Origin: JAGWAJ01 sp026707615
GTDB taxonomy: Bacteria > Acidobacteriota > Vicinamibacteria > Vicinamibacterales > UBA8438
Length of the DNA stretch: 64,000 bases
NCBI GenBank assembly: GCA_965207595.1
Contig: CBDBMW010000013.1
Coordinates: forward strand, 682,001-746,000
Direction of reading: 5' to 3'
Part shown: positions 49,342 to 58,435 of the stretch, piece by piece
Layout of the letters: each line of letters starts with the position of its first letter
How positions within the stretch are numbered: the first letter of the stretch is position 1
Notes under the pieces: model-generated
Told to the model about the DNA's origin: nothing
The model's input: the letters and a program-made list of their open reading frames with translations, nothing else
The model's database searches: none
Program-made: the position numbers and the translations under genes

Positions 49342-50772
49342 TCAGCGCAGTCCGACGAGGCCCTGCACCGACTCGATGAGGGCGGCCGAGTCGTAGCCGA
49401 CGCCTTCCTTGAAGACGAGGGTGACGTTGCGGATCTCGGCCGGGCGGCGGACGGGGTCGCCGGCGATCACCGCCAGGTCGGCCAGCTTGCCGGGCTCGAT
49501 GGAGCCGTAGCGGTCGTCCTCGCCGAGGACGCGGGCGCCGTTGAGGGTCATGACCTCGATGACCTCCTCGGGCGCGAAGCCGGCCTCGAGCAGCAGCTCG
49601 TAGTTGCGCTGGTCGCCGAAGCCGGGGAGCGCGCCGCCCATGCCCGTGGGGTCGACGCCGGCCGCGAGCAGGCCGCCCGCCTCCGCGAAGCGCTTCTCGA
49701 ACGCCTGCGCCTTGGCGAACAGGGTCGCCATGGGGGAGTCGTCGCGGGCGGCGACATCGGCGCGCGACTGCAGGTACTCGTCGCGGGCGCCCGGGGCGAG
49801 CGCTTCCAGCACGCGATCCTCGAGGGGCGGGCGGTTGGGGACGCCGAGCTCGTACACGGCGAGGGTCGACGTCAGCGCGACGCCCGCGTCGACCATCTCC
49901 CGGATGGTCTCGCCGACCGCCTCGCCGTCGACGTCGACCTCCAGCAGGCTCCGCTGCACGCCGGGCGGGCAGACGCCGGGCTCCTTGCCCTCGACGTAGT
50001 CGCTGCTCGTGAAGAAGCCGTGCTCGATGTTGTCGATGCCGAGCGCCACCGCCTCCGCGAACGAGACGGAGCAGAGGTGCCCGGTGACCCGCAGGCCGCG
50101 GCGGTGCGCCTCGTCGATGGCCGCGGCCAGCTCCTCGTCGCCGATGCGGGTGTAGGCCTTGAACCAGTCCACGCCCTCGTCCGCCCAGTAGCCGACGACG
50201 CGGCGCGCGTCCTCGGGCGTGCCCACCTGGAACATCTGCGACATCGCGCCGGCGCCCGAGAGATACGGCCCCGTGATGTACATCCGCGGGCCGATGTCCT
50301 GCCCCTCCGCGATGGCGTGCTTGAGGTTCAGCTCGCTGTAGGGGGAGAAGGCGCCCGTGGTGCGGATGGTCGTCACCCCGGCCGCGAGGTAGAGGCGCGG
50401 GGCGCTGTAGTTGAGCTGCACGCGCCGCCCGCGGGTCATGTAGAAGGTGTGGTCGTGCAGGCCGACGATGCCGGGAATGACCGTATGTCCGTCGAGACCG
50501 AGCGTCCGCGCCCCGGCCGGGACGTCGACCTCGCCGTCGGGGCCGACGGCCGCGATCCGGCCGTCCCGGATCACGATCGTCTGGTCGGCGACCGCGGGGC
50601 GGCCGGTCCCGTCGACCAGTTGCACGCCGGTCAGCGCGACCACCGGGTCGTCGACTTCGACGAACTCGCGGACCGTGTCGGACAGCGCCGCGGCCGGCTG
50701 CGCCGCGGCCTGCTGGGCCGGGAGCGCAAGCGCAGCGGCAAGAACCGTGAGCGTGGTGACCCCGATACGCAT
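49342..50772 (-). CDS. Exported amidohydrolase-family protein
   Basis: The protein is 476 residues from ATG 50772 with GGAGG upstream. A signal peptide (TLTVLAAALALPAQQAAAQ) is followed by a metal-dependent hydrolase barrel: TVIPGIVGLHDHTFYMTRGR (HxH), KAYTRIG (carboxylated-Lys position), GLRVTGHL (His) and GIDNIEHGF (His). AGVDPTGMGGALPGFGD holds the catalytic Asp. The end DRYGSIEPGKLADLAVIAGD is the typical second beta domain. Imidazolonepropionase/prolidase-like enzymes of this branch cut cyclic or peptide amide bonds; the substrate is unknown. Confidence 0.9.
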   Translation of the reverse strand: MRIGVTTLTVLAAALALPAQQAAAQPAAALSDTVREFVEVDDPVVALTGVQLVDGTGRPAVADQTIVIRDGRIAAVGPDGEVDVPAGARTLGLDGHTVIPGIVGLHDHTFYMTRGRRVQLNYSAPRLYLAAGVTTIRTTGAFSPYSELNLKHAIAEGQDIGPRMYITGPYLSGAGAMSQMFQVGTPEDARRVVGYWADEGVDWFKAYTRIGDEELAAAIDEAHRRGLRVTGHLCSVSFAEAVALGIDNIEHGFFTSSDYVEGKEPGVCPPGVQRSLLEVDVDGEAVGETIREMVDAGVALTSTLAVYELGVPNRPPLEDRVLEALAPGARDEYLQSRADVAARDDSPMATLFAKAQAFEKRFAEAGGLLAAGVDPTGMGGALPGFGDQRNYELLLEAGFAPEEVIEVMTLNGARVLGEDDRYGSIEPGKLADLAVIAGDPVRRPAEIRNVTLVFKEGVGYDSAALIESVQGLVGLR

Positions 50773-50929
50773 GGCGATGCCTCCTCCGTTGCGTCGTGCC
50801 GAGCCAGCGTGCCCGTCGCGCTCCGCGTCCGAGAGCGAACCCCCTGCCATGGCGCTCCCGGCCCCGCCACGGCGCTCCCCGGTCCGCCCGCCAGGAGGCG
50901 CACACGGTACGCCGTTCGGAAACTGCCGC

Positions 50930-53518
50930 TCAGCGTCCTCGCGGCCGCGGGCCCGCCGCCACGTCGAAGACCATCTTCATCCCCGCCTCGAGGTGCTCGG
51001 CGATGTGGCAATGTAGCATCCAGCGCCCCGGGTTCGACAGCTCCAACAGCAGGTCGGCCGTCGAGCCCGCCGGCACGAGCGTCGTGTCCTTCCAGACCAG
51101 GTTGTCGTTCGGGACGCCGTCGCGGCTCAGCACCAGGAAGCGCTGGCCGTGGATGTGGACCGGGTGCTGCATGGCGTGCACGGCGCTCCGATCGTTGCGC
51201 AGCCGGATCTTCACCACGTCGCCGCGCCGGAAGCGCCAGTCGATGGCGCCGTTCTCGAGCCCGGTGTCGAGATCGCGCAGGATCCAGCGGACCCGGTCCG
51301 CGGTCGACACCCAGTTCATGCGCGGCATGGTGCCGCTCCATTCCACCGGGTTGAAGTACGACCGGTCGACGTTCAGCAGCGGCTCGAGCGGATCCGGCAG
51401 GCCGTCGACCTCCAGCGTCAGCAGCAGGCGGTGGTCTGGCGGGCGCTCGAACGCGTCGCGGTAGGGCTCGATGTCGGCCGCGACGTCCGGGTGCGACCGG
51501 AGCGCCCGGAAGCTCGCCCCGTGGTCCGGCGCGGCCGGCGCGCCGCCTACGGTGACGACGCCCAGCACCGCGTCGTCGGGGAAGAAGTTCCCGTAGACGT
51601 GGTCGATCGCCTGCACGCGGTTGACGAGCCGCGCCTCGCCCGGCTCGTCGAAGCGGACCTCGACGACGTAGCGCTCCGCCGGCGCGATGACGACGCTCTC
51701 CACCCACGCCTGCCGCTCGAACCGCCCGATGTCCGACGCCACCAGCTTGATCGGGGCGCCGTCGAACGACAGGTTGAAGGTCCGCGTGTTCGACACGTTG
51801 GTCAGGAAGAAGCGGACCACCTCGCCGCGGTCGACCGTCAGCCGGTAGGCGGGCTCGCCGTTGACGAGCAGCAGGTTCCCGAAGCGGCCCATCAGCGCGT
51901 GCGTCGCCCGCTCGCGCCCGAAGGGGACGAGCCGCAGGTCGCCGTCGTTCGCACCGCCCGCGCCGCCCGCCCCGCCGGCCGGCGCGACCAGCAGGTCGTC
52001 GAGCATCAGCGTCTGCTCGCGGTTGGCGGGGCCGAACCAGTCCGGGTCGGCCGCGTCGACTCGGAGGCCGCCGTAGAGGCCCAGATCCTGCTGCACGTCC
52101 TCGCGGTGGTGGGGGTGGTACCAGTAGAGGCCGGCGTCGGGGAAGTGGATGCGGTACTGAAAGGACTCGCCGGGAGCGATCGGGTCCTGCGTGAGCCCCG
52201 GGACGCCATCGAAGCGGTGGTCGAGCCGGATCCCGTGCCAGTGCACGGCGGTCGGCAGGCTGAGACGGTTCGTGACGTTGACCGTGATGGTCGCCGCCTG
52301 CGGCACCTGGATGAGGGGGCCGGGGTACTGCCCGTTGAAGGCGTACATCGTGAACGTGCGGCCGTTGATGGTGCGGCGCACGAGTCCGGCCTCCAGGTCG
52401 AGGGTGCCCCCGTCGCCGAGCCGGACGACCTCCTGGGGCCTCGCCGCCGGAAGCGGCCCGGCGGCCGGAACCGGCACCGAGGGCGGCGCGGCGGATGCCG
52501 GGAGCGGCGACGCGGAGAGCGGCAGGGCAGACGCGGCGGGCGCCTCGTCCTCCGATGGCAGGAAGGGCTCGACCGGCGGGCTGAGCCGGCCGACGCCCGG
52601 CATCATCGCGACCGACGGGTGCATCGCCGGGCGCGTCCAGCCGGCAGCCGGCGGCGGCGGGCTGGCGCCAGCCACCATGCCGGTTACCGCCAGCAGGTCC
52701 TCCGGTTCCATCCGCATCCCCGCCGACGTGCCGCGGAGTACGATGCGCCCCTCCCACGTCGTCCGGGCCGGTGCCTGCGTCGCGTCCCGTGCCACCGCCC
52801 CGACCGCCGCCGTCCCGCCCTGCGCCACCGCCCCATCCTGCGCTGCCGCCCCGTCCTGGGCCGCCGCCCCGGCGGAAGCCGCCGGTAGCTCCGGCGCCGC
52901 TTCCGCGGTGACCAGCACCAGGAACTTGTCGAGATCGACCGGGCCGAGGGCGGTGCTGCCGTTCGTCACCGGGCCCAGGTTCCGCACCGGCCGCAGCAGC
53001 GGCGTCGTCGCCCACGCGACGTAGCGGCCGTAGTCGCCGAGCGCGGCCGGGTCCGGAAGGCCCGCGGCGTGGAGCGTCAGGTCGAAGCGGTGGTGACCGT
53101 CCACGGTCACCGAGGCCCCGAACGGAGAGCGAGCGGGCGTCAGCTCGACGTAGCCGGAGGCCGCGGCGAGGCCGGGGGCGTGGATCAGGTCGATGCAGTA
53201 GAGGTCGGGGTCGGCCGCCGGCCCCCGCATGTCCAGCGGCGGACACCGCAGATCGGCGGCGGATTCCTGTCCGGCCGGGGCCGCCGGGGCCGCCGGGGCC
53301 GACGAGGCGGCCGGCGGGGCGCAGACCGCCAGCACGCTGCAGGCGGCGAGGACGGCGGTCGTCCCGGCGGCCGGCCGCGCGGCCCGCCCGGCGCCGGCCC
53401 GGGGCCCCTGCGCCGCGGAACGGGCGACGCTCGAGTCGCGCGGGAGCGAGGATTCCGGACACGCCCCAGCGGGCGCGCAGGCTCCTATGCTCGCTTCCGT
53501 TGCTGTTCGAGACCCCAT
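50930..53518 (-). CDS. Multicopper oxidase with Ala/Pro-rich N-terminal extension
   Basis: About 862 residues if started at ATG 53518. The copper sites are complete: HWHG (about 426), YWYHPHHR, HPVHIHGQRF and HCHIAEHLEAGM (from 836). A hydrophobic stretch with LAVCAPPAA at about residue 65 could be a signal or lipobox. Residues about 100-390 are a separate domain plus low-complexity Ala/Pro/Gly-rich linkers with repeats such as AAAQDGAAAQDGAVAQGG. The oxidase domain (about 390-862) is of the three-domain laccase type. It should oxidise phenols or metals in the periplasm. The frame runs over the end of the HEAT-repeat gene, so the true start may lie downstream. Confidence 0.88.
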   Translation of the reverse strand: MGSRTATEASIGACAPAGACPESSLPRDSSVARSAAQGPRAGAGRAARPAAGTTAVLAACSVLAVCAPPAASSAPAAPAAPAGQESAADLRCPPLDMRGPAADPDLYCIDLIHAPGLAAASGYVELTPARSPFGASVTVDGHHRFDLTLHAAGLPDPAALGDYGRYVAWATTPLLRPVRNLGPVTNGSTALGPVDLDKFLVLVTAEAAPELPAASAGAAAQDGAAAQDGAVAQGGTAAVGAVARDATQAPARTTWEGRIVLRGTSAGMRMEPEDLLAVTGMVAGASPPPPAAGWTRPAMHPSVAMMPGVGRLSPPVEPFLPSEDEAPAASALPLSASPLPASAAPPSVPVPAAGPLPAARPQEVVRLGDGGTLDLEAGLVRRTINGRTFTMYAFNGQYPGPLIQVPQAATITVNVTNRLSLPTAVHWHGIRLDHRFDGVPGLTQDPIAPGESFQYRIHFPDAGLYWYHPHHREDVQQDLGLYGGLRVDAADPDWFGPANREQTLMLDDLLVAPAGGAGGAGGANDGDLRLVPFGRERATHALMGRFGNLLLVNGEPAYRLTVDRGEVVRFFLTNVSNTRTFNLSFDGAPIKLVASDIGRFERQAWVESVVIAPAERYVVEVRFDEPGEARLVNRVQAIDHVYGNFFPDDAVLGVVTVGGAPAAPDHGASFRALRSHPDVAADIEPYRDAFERPPDHRLLLTLEVDGLPDPLEPLLNVDRSYFNPVEWSGTMPRMNWVSTADRVRWILRDLDTGLENGAIDWRFRRGDVVKIRLRNDRSAVHAMQHPVHIHGQRFLVLSRDGVPNDNLVWKDTTLVPAGSTADLLLELSNPGRWMLHCHIAEHLEAGMKMVFDVAAGPRPRGR

Positions 53519-53982
53519 TCGGCGACCCGGAGCGCCTTGGCGTCGTTCTCGGTCGCCAGGATCTTCCGCAGGATGCGCGCGATCCGACGCGCCGGCGGCT
53601 GCAGCAGGAGAGTCGAGACCGCGACGCGGCGCACCCGGACCGACGGATCGTGGAGGGCGCTGTGCGCCAAGTGGGGCACGGCATCGATAGGGGTCCCGCC
53701 GTTCTTGCGCAGGAGGTGCCCGAGGCCGAGCGAGAGCACGGCCATCTTGCGCACCTTCTTCTTCGGGTCGCGCGTCAGCAGCGCGAGCCGCCGCAACGAC
53801 TCGGCATCGTCGACGTAGCCGAGGACGGCAGCGCACCCGCGGCGGATGCGCCAGTTGGAGTGGCTCAGGCTCGCCCGGACCGCCGGGGCCGCGTCGGTGC
53901 CCGCGGCGGCCAGCGCCAGGGCGTGCGTGTAGAAGTCGGTCCCGTCCAGCCTGGCGACGGTCTCTTCGTAGCGGGTACTCAT
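53485..53982 (-). CDS. HEAT-repeat protein
   Basis: The protein is 165 residues of paired helices: APAVRASLSHSNWRIRRGCA, AVLGYVDDAESLRRLALLTR, DPKKKVRKMAVLSLGLGHLL, HSALHDPSVRVRRVAVSTLL. These are HEAT/PBS-lyase-like repeats, a protein-binding scaffold. The end overlaps the start of the multicopper oxidase by 34 bp, so the two may be co-translated. ATG 54012 is an alternative start. Confidence 0.8.
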   Translation of the reverse strand: MSTRYEETVARLDGTDFYTHALALAAAGTDAAPAVRASLSHSNWRIRRGCAAVLGYVDDAESLRRLALLTRDPKKKVRKMAVLSLGLGHLLRKNGGTPIDAVPHLAHSALHDPSVRVRRVAVSTLLLQPPARRIARILRKILATENDAKALRVAEWGLEQQRKRA

Positions 53983-54361
53983 CTCGACCGACCGTCGGTG
54001 GCGGACGTCCATGCCGGCCAGACGTCGCCCGGCGCTCGAAGAGCAATCCGGGGTCCCCCGTGACAGGCACGGACACGACCACCCTAGCACATCGTCACCT
54101 CGCCGGACGACGCGGACGTGGGGCGGATTCGCCGGCTCCCGGTTGTACCCGGGCGTCTGGGCAGACCGTGCGATGCAGCAGGTGGGGCCCGGCAGACGCT
54201 CAACGCTCCCGTCCGGGCGGCTGGGGAGCCCCACCGGCGCTCCGCTCGGGTTGCGCCAGAACGCCGCCCGGTCTATGGTGGCCAGGACGACAGTCACGCC
54301 GTCCGCGAGCGGGCGGCGCAGTGTTCATGGGGTCTTCGCTACCGCTTCAGGAGGTCGAGAG
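53983..54361. other. Divergent promoter region without a supported gene
   Basis: About 380 bp between the HEAT-repeat gene (minus) and a GIW-family gene (plus). I see no protein with family resemblance. CAGGAGGTCGAGAG just before 54362 is the ribosome-binding site of the latter. Confidence 0.5.
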
Positions 54362-55357
54362 ATGAACGGTCGACGCATCACATTCGCGCTGGCGCTTCTG
54401 GCGCTCGTCCCGCTGGCGGCCGCGCCGGCAGCCGCCCAGGTCGACTGGACGGTGCCGCGGACGGCGGATGGCCAGCCCGATCTGCAGGGCATCTGGGCCA
54501 ACAACTCCGCGACGCCGCTGGAGCGGCCGGAGCAGCTCGGCGAGAAGGCAACGCTGACCGACGAGGAGCTGGCCGACCTGACGGCGCGCATCGCCGAGTT
54601 CCGCGACGCCGAGCAGGCCGGCGACCTGCTGGGCGACCGCCTGATCCAGCAGGCGCTCGGCAACGCCGAGTTCCAGGACTTCGACGTCATCACCGGCAAC
54701 TACAACGCGTTCTGGCTCGTCGAGCGCGAGCTCGACAACCGGACGTCGCTCATCATCGATCCGCCGAACGGCCGGCGTCCCGCCCTGACGCCGGAGGCCC
54801 AGGAGCGCGCGGCGGCGCGCGGAGCCTACCTGCGCGACCACCCGTCGGACGGCCCCGAGGACCGCACGCTCGGCGACCGCTGCCTGCACTTCGCGGCTCC
54901 CAGCATGGGCTCCGGCTACAACAGCTACCTGCAGATCCTGCAGACGCCGGACCACGTGGCCATCCTGCAGGAGATGGGGCACGAGATCCGCACCATTCCG
55001 CTCGATGGCGGCCCGCACGCGGGCATCCCGCAGTGGAACGGCGACGCGCGCGGGCGCTGGGAGGGCGACACCCTGGTGGTGGAGACGATGGACTACTCGC
55101 CCCAGGCGCGCTTCAACGGCGCCACCGACAGGCTCCACGTGGTCGAGCGCTTCAGCCGGATCAGCCCCGACGTGCTGCGGCACGAGATCACGCTGAACGA
55201 CCCCGATACGTGGACGCAGCCGTGGACCGTGGAGCTGCTGCACACCTCGACCATGGATCCGCTCTTCGAGTACGCCTGCCACGAAGGCAACTACGCGATG
55301 CCGGGCATCCTCGGCGGCGCCCGTCGGGAGGAAGCCGAGGCCGGGAACCAGGAGTAG
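54362..55357 (+). CDS. Exported GIW-family protein, paralogue 2
   Basis: The protein is 331 residues. A signal peptide (ITFALALLALVPLAAAPAAA) leads to GQPDLQGIWANNSATPLERP, RTSLIIDPPNGRRPALTPEA, DRCLHFAAPSMGSGYNSYLQ, LQTPDHVAILQEMGHEIRTI, WNGDARGRWEGDTLVVETM, LHVVERFSRISPDVLRHE and FEYACHEGNYAMPG. Compared with paralogue 1 it has about 25 extra residues before the TSLI motif. ATG 54362 has AGGAGGTCG upstream. Conserved Cys in DRCL and YACHE could form a disulphide. Function unknown. Confidence 0.75.
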   Translation: MNGRRITFALALLALVPLAAAPAAAQVDWTVPRTADGQPDLQGIWANNSATPLERPEQLGEKATLTDEELADLTARIAEFRDAEQAGDLLGDRLIQQALGNAEFQDFDVITGNYNAFWLVERELDNRTSLIIDPPNGRRPALTPEAQERAAARGAYLRDHPSDGPEDRTLGDRCLHFAAPSMGSGYNSYLQILQTPDHVAILQEMGHEIRTIPLDGGPHAGIPQWNGDARGRWEGDTLVVETMDYSPQARFNGATDRLHVVERFSRISPDVLRHEITLNDPDTWTQPWTVELLHTSTMDPLFEYACHEGNYAMPGILGGARREEAEAGNQE

Positions 55358-55388
55358 ACCGGCCCGCCCGTCACGTCGGCCAGGGACA

Positions 55389-55436
55389 CTCGTAGCGGGG
55401 CGGACTGCCCGTCCGAACGGGACGCCCCGCTGCGAG
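55389..55436. terminator. Strong hairpin, probable bidirectional terminator
   Basis: CTCGTAGCGGGGCG (55389-55402) pairs with CGCCCCGCTGCGAG (55423-55436) in 13 of 14 positions around a 20-base loop. It stands between two convergent genes. The T-run is weak (TACTT). Confidence 0.5.
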
Positions 55437-55595
55437 TACTTCCAGTCCCCCGGCGTCCTGCCAAAGTCCCGAACCCAGCGCTCTCGGTCTCCACCCTGCC
55501 GTCCTCGTGGAATCGTTGCGGACCTCGTTCTGAACTCGGGGTCGTTTCGAAGGACGAACGGATCTCGTCCAGACGGCTGAAGTAGCGCCCGGGGA

Positions 55596-56564
55596 TCAGC
55601 CGCGCGACGCAGGCTGCCGCGGCGCTCCGGGCGAGCTCGCCGATGACCGCACCGCCCGACTCCGCGGCCGGATCACCCGCGTCCACCACATCACGAACCC
55701 GGTGACGAAGAGCGCCGGCGGCAGCAGTCCGATCGCGGCCCAGAGCGCCTTGGTCGACCAGCCGCCGAAGCGGCCGAAGTGCACGCGGGCCACCCAGTAG
55801 AGGACGTTGTCGACCGTGCGCGGCTCGAACGTCTCCTCGTCGAAGGGCTCGATGGCGTCGGCGAGGGCGTTGAACGGCTCCGGGATGGTCAGGTAGATGC
55901 CGGTAAGACCCCACATGAGGATGAAGAGGACGGTCCAGATGCCGACCGCCCCGTGCAGGGTCCAGATGAGCCGCCGCCAGTTGGCGCGCAGATCGACCCC
56001 GAGCGCACGGCGCCAGCCGGCGATGCCCGGCCACCAGATGACGGCGCCGGTGACGGCGAGGACCGTCAGGAGGATGGAGCCGACGCCGTTCACGTCGCGG
56101 CCGGTCTCGCCGAACAGCAGGGTGTCGTGCAGCTCGAGGAGCCAGGTGGTCAGCCGGTAGGGCAGCGGCAGGCGGTGGCCGAGGTCCTCCCCCGTGTAGG
56201 GGTCGAACAGCATCTGCCGGGGCGAGCCGCCGCGGTCGAGGGTGACGGTGACCGCGCGGGCCGGGTCGTCGCGCTCGATGATGCGCGACACGGTCGAGCC
56301 GGGATAGGCGCGTTCTGCCGCCGCGGTCAGCTCGTCCTGGCTCAGTCGCGCGCCCGCGACGGTGACGAAGCGCGGTTGCGGCTCGTACGCCTGGCGGAGC
56401 TCGCTCCGGTAGACGAGGACGCTGCCGCTGACGCAGATGGCGATGACATACAGGCCGACCGCGATGCCCGACCAGAGGTGGACCTGGAAGAGCGCCCGGC
56501 GCAGCTGGAACGACTGCGGTTGCCGGAGCCAGCGCGCCCAGATCGAGGGTCTCGGGTTGGCCAC
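55596..56564 (-). CDS. PepSY-domain integral membrane protein
   Basis: About 322 residues with GTG 56564 as start. The first helix follows RALFQVHLWSGIAVGLYVIA and is the PepSY_TM hallmark HLWSG. A PepSY domain follows (LSQDELTAAAERAYPGSTVS, MLFDPYTGEDLG). Then come LLELHDTLLFGETGRDVNGV, AVIWWPGIAGWRRALGVDLR, WTLHGAVGIWTVLFILMWGL and a last helix near FVTGFVMWWTRVI. Members are linked to iron uptake or ferric reductase-like electron transfer at the inner membrane. The start is uncertain because the frame is open further upstream. Confidence 0.85.
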   Translation of the reverse strand: MANPRPSIWARWLRQPQSFQLRRALFQVHLWSGIAVGLYVIAICVSGSVLVYRSELRQAYEPQPRFVTVAGARLSQDELTAAAERAYPGSTVSRIIERDDPARAVTVTLDRGGSPRQMLFDPYTGEDLGHRLPLPYRLTTWLLELHDTLLFGETGRDVNGVGSILLTVLAVTGAVIWWPGIAGWRRALGVDLRANWRRLIWTLHGAVGIWTVLFILMWGLTGIYLTIPEPFNALADAIEPFDEETFEPRTVDNVLYWVARVHFGRFGGWSTKALWAAIGLLPPALFVTGFVMWWTRVIRPRSRAVRSSASSPGAPRQPASRG

Positions 56565-56641
56565 GGGGATGGACCCGGAAGGCGGTCCTGTCAACTCGTC
56601 GCCGCCGACCCTGCGTGCACTAGCGCGACGTCGGGGCGGGT

Positions 56642-56686
56642 CGGTCGTCCGAGCGGAGCGAGCGTGAACGCCCGCTCGGACGACCG
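56642..56686. terminator. Perfect 15-bp inverted repeat
   Basis: CGGTCGTCCGAGCGG (56642-56656) is repeated in reverse complement at 56672-56686 around a 15-base loop. It lies between the PepSY gene and DUF6152, downstream of the latter. There is no T-tract, so termination is plausible but not certain. Confidence 0.45.
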
Positions 56687-56830
56687 CAGAGAATCGGCGG
56701 CTCGCGAGGAGTCTCGCGAATCGACGGGCCCGACGTGCCGGCAACGCGAGCCGCTTGCGCGACCCAAGGGTCGCGCCGGGAATCTACGCGGACGCGAAGT
56801 GCTGCACCCGTCGGCCTGCGGCGCAGACGG

Positions 56831-57295
56831 CTATCGCGGCGGCTCGGTCGGGTCGCGGCCGTCGCGCGGCGCGCCGGTGCCGGACGAGCCCATGAAGAAC
56901 TTGCTGCCGTCCTCGAACGTCACGTCGCGGCCGTTGGCCCGCGCCGTGCGGTCCTTGCTCTGGTAGCCGTCGACGATGATCAACGTGCCCGGCAGGATCG
57001 AGTCGCGCCGGAGTCCGCGGCGCAGCAGCGTGTTCGGGGTCCCGCCCTCCACCATCCATACTTCCTTGGAGCCGTCCTCGTTCGTGACCTCCATGTGGAT
57101 CCAGGCGTGGGGGTTCACCCACTCGACCTTCACCACCGGCCCGCGCAGCAGGACCGGCCGGTTCGGGTCGAACTCGGCCCCGAACGCATGGTGCGCGATC
57201 ACGGGCGTCGTGGCGGCGGTCGCGAGAAGCAGGCCCGCGGCGGCCAGGGCCGCCGGGACGATGGCGCGGGCGAGACGGCGTCGTGTCATGTGCAT
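56831..57295 (-). CDS. DUF6152-family exported protein
   Basis: The protein is 154 residues. A signal peptide (LAAAGLLLATAATTPVIA) is followed by HHAFGAEFDPNRPVLLRGPV, KVEWVNPHAWIHMEVTNEDG and TLIIVDGYQSKDRTARANGR, the DUF6152 pattern. These small barrels are common in acidobacteria next to GIW-family proteins, as here. Possible metal or ligand binding by the HH pair is a guess. It is the last gene of a minus-strand run starting with the GIW-family paralogues. Confidence 0.87.
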   Translation of the reverse strand: MHMTRRRLARAIVPAALAAAGLLLATAATTPVIAHHAFGAEFDPNRPVLLRGPVVKVEWVNPHAWIHMEVTNEDGSKEVWMVEGGTPNTLLRRGLRRDSILPGTLIIVDGYQSKDRTARANGRDVTFEDGSKFFMGSSGTGAPRDGRDPTEPPR

Positions 57296-57323
57296 CGGAT
57301 GTACCTCGGGTTGACTGGTCGAT

Positions 57324-58430
57324 CTACTGGATCTCGGGGACCTTCCCGTCCCGGACGTCCTGCTCCAGGATGCGCGCCCCGCCCAGGATTCCCTGGAACG
57401 AGTAGTTGGCCTCGTGGCAGGCGTACTCGTAGACGCGGGTGTCGCTCGCCGGCCAGACGTACTCGCCGCTCCACGGCGCCGTCCAGACGTTCGGATCGTC
57501 GACCGTGAACCGGTAGAGCAGCGTGTCGGCGTCGATGCGCGTGAAGCGCTCGACGACGTGCAGGTCGCGCGTCGCCAGCCTCAGGGCCGGCGTGTCGTTG
57601 AAGTTCGTCGTGTCGACGACGAGCGTGTCGCCCTCCCAGCGCCCGACCGAATCGCCCAGCCAGCTCCGGATTTCGGCCGGCGCGTGCTGCTGGTTCATGC
57701 GCACGATGCGCGCGTCGTGCACCATCTCGGCCAGGATCATCACGTGGTCGTCGGTCTGCACGATGCGCTTCAGGTTGTTGTAGAGCACCGGGAGCATCGG
57801 CGGGCCCCCGACCGAGCCGAAGCCCAGCAGGCAGCGCTCCGCCAGCGGCCGGATCTCCGGGTCGTCGTAGGGTCCGGGCGCCTCGGGGCCGCCCTCGATC
57901 ATCCACCACGCCGTGCCCGTGTTCTCGCGGAAGCGCGCGCGCCGCGCCGCCGCCCGCTCGCGTGCGGCCGCCGTCAGCGCGGGCTGGCGGCCGTTCGGCG
58001 GGTCGGTGATGATCGACGTCCGCCACTCGCCGTCGATCCGGAACGCGCCCGCGCCGCGGTCGATCCAGAAGGTGTTGTAGCCGCCCACGTTGCCTGCGGC
58101 TCCCGGAGAGCCGTCGCCGCCGACGGGAGGCGCCTCGCGGTTCGGGTCGCTGGCCGCGTTGCGGCTGATGTTGCGCTCGAGCTCCTGCCGCGCGACGGCC
58201 GCCGCCTCTTCCTCCGTCAACCGCAGCGTGTCGCCGAACTGCTCCGGCCGCTGGAGCGGCGTCAGGGTCGCGGTGTCGTAGGTGCCGGACAGGTCCGGCC
58301 GCCCGCTCGCGCTGCGCGGGATGTCCTGGCCGGCGGCGGCCGGCCCCGGCGGCCACGCCACGCCCAGCGCGACGAGCGCGACGGCGGCGCGACCGGCGAC
58401 GGCGCGTTCGTCGGTTGTGCGTCGGTGCAT
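57324..58430 (-). CDS. Exported GIW-family protein, paralogue 3
   Basis: The protein is 368 residues. A signal region (VALVALGVAWPPGPAAA) is followed by SGRPDLSGTYDTATLTPLQR (here GTY rather than GIW), TSIITDPPNGRQPALTAAAR, GPYDDPEIRPLAERCLLGFG, GPPMLPVLYNNLKRIVQTDD, GDSVGRWEGDTLVVDTTNFN, LHVVERFTRIDADTLLYRF, YEYACHEANYSFQG. It is very similar to the next gene upstream, which ends 5 bp before its start, so the two are a tandem duplication. ATG 58430 is used. Confidence 0.8.
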   Translation of the reverse strand: MHRRTTDERAVAGRAAVALVALGVAWPPGPAAAGQDIPRSASGRPDLSGTYDTATLTPLQRPEQFGDTLRLTEEEAAAVARQELERNISRNAASDPNREAPPVGGDGSPGAAGNVGGYNTFWIDRGAGAFRIDGEWRTSIITDPPNGRQPALTAAARERAAARRARFRENTGTAWWMIEGGPEAPGPYDDPEIRPLAERCLLGFGSVGGPPMLPVLYNNLKRIVQTDDHVMILAEMVHDARIVRMNQQHAPAEIRSWLGDSVGRWEGDTLVVDTTNFNDTPALRLATRDLHVVERFTRIDADTLLYRFTVDDPNVWTAPWSGEYVWPASDTRVYEYACHEANYSFQGILGGARILEQDVRDGKVPEIQ

Positions 58431-58435
58431 GGCTG

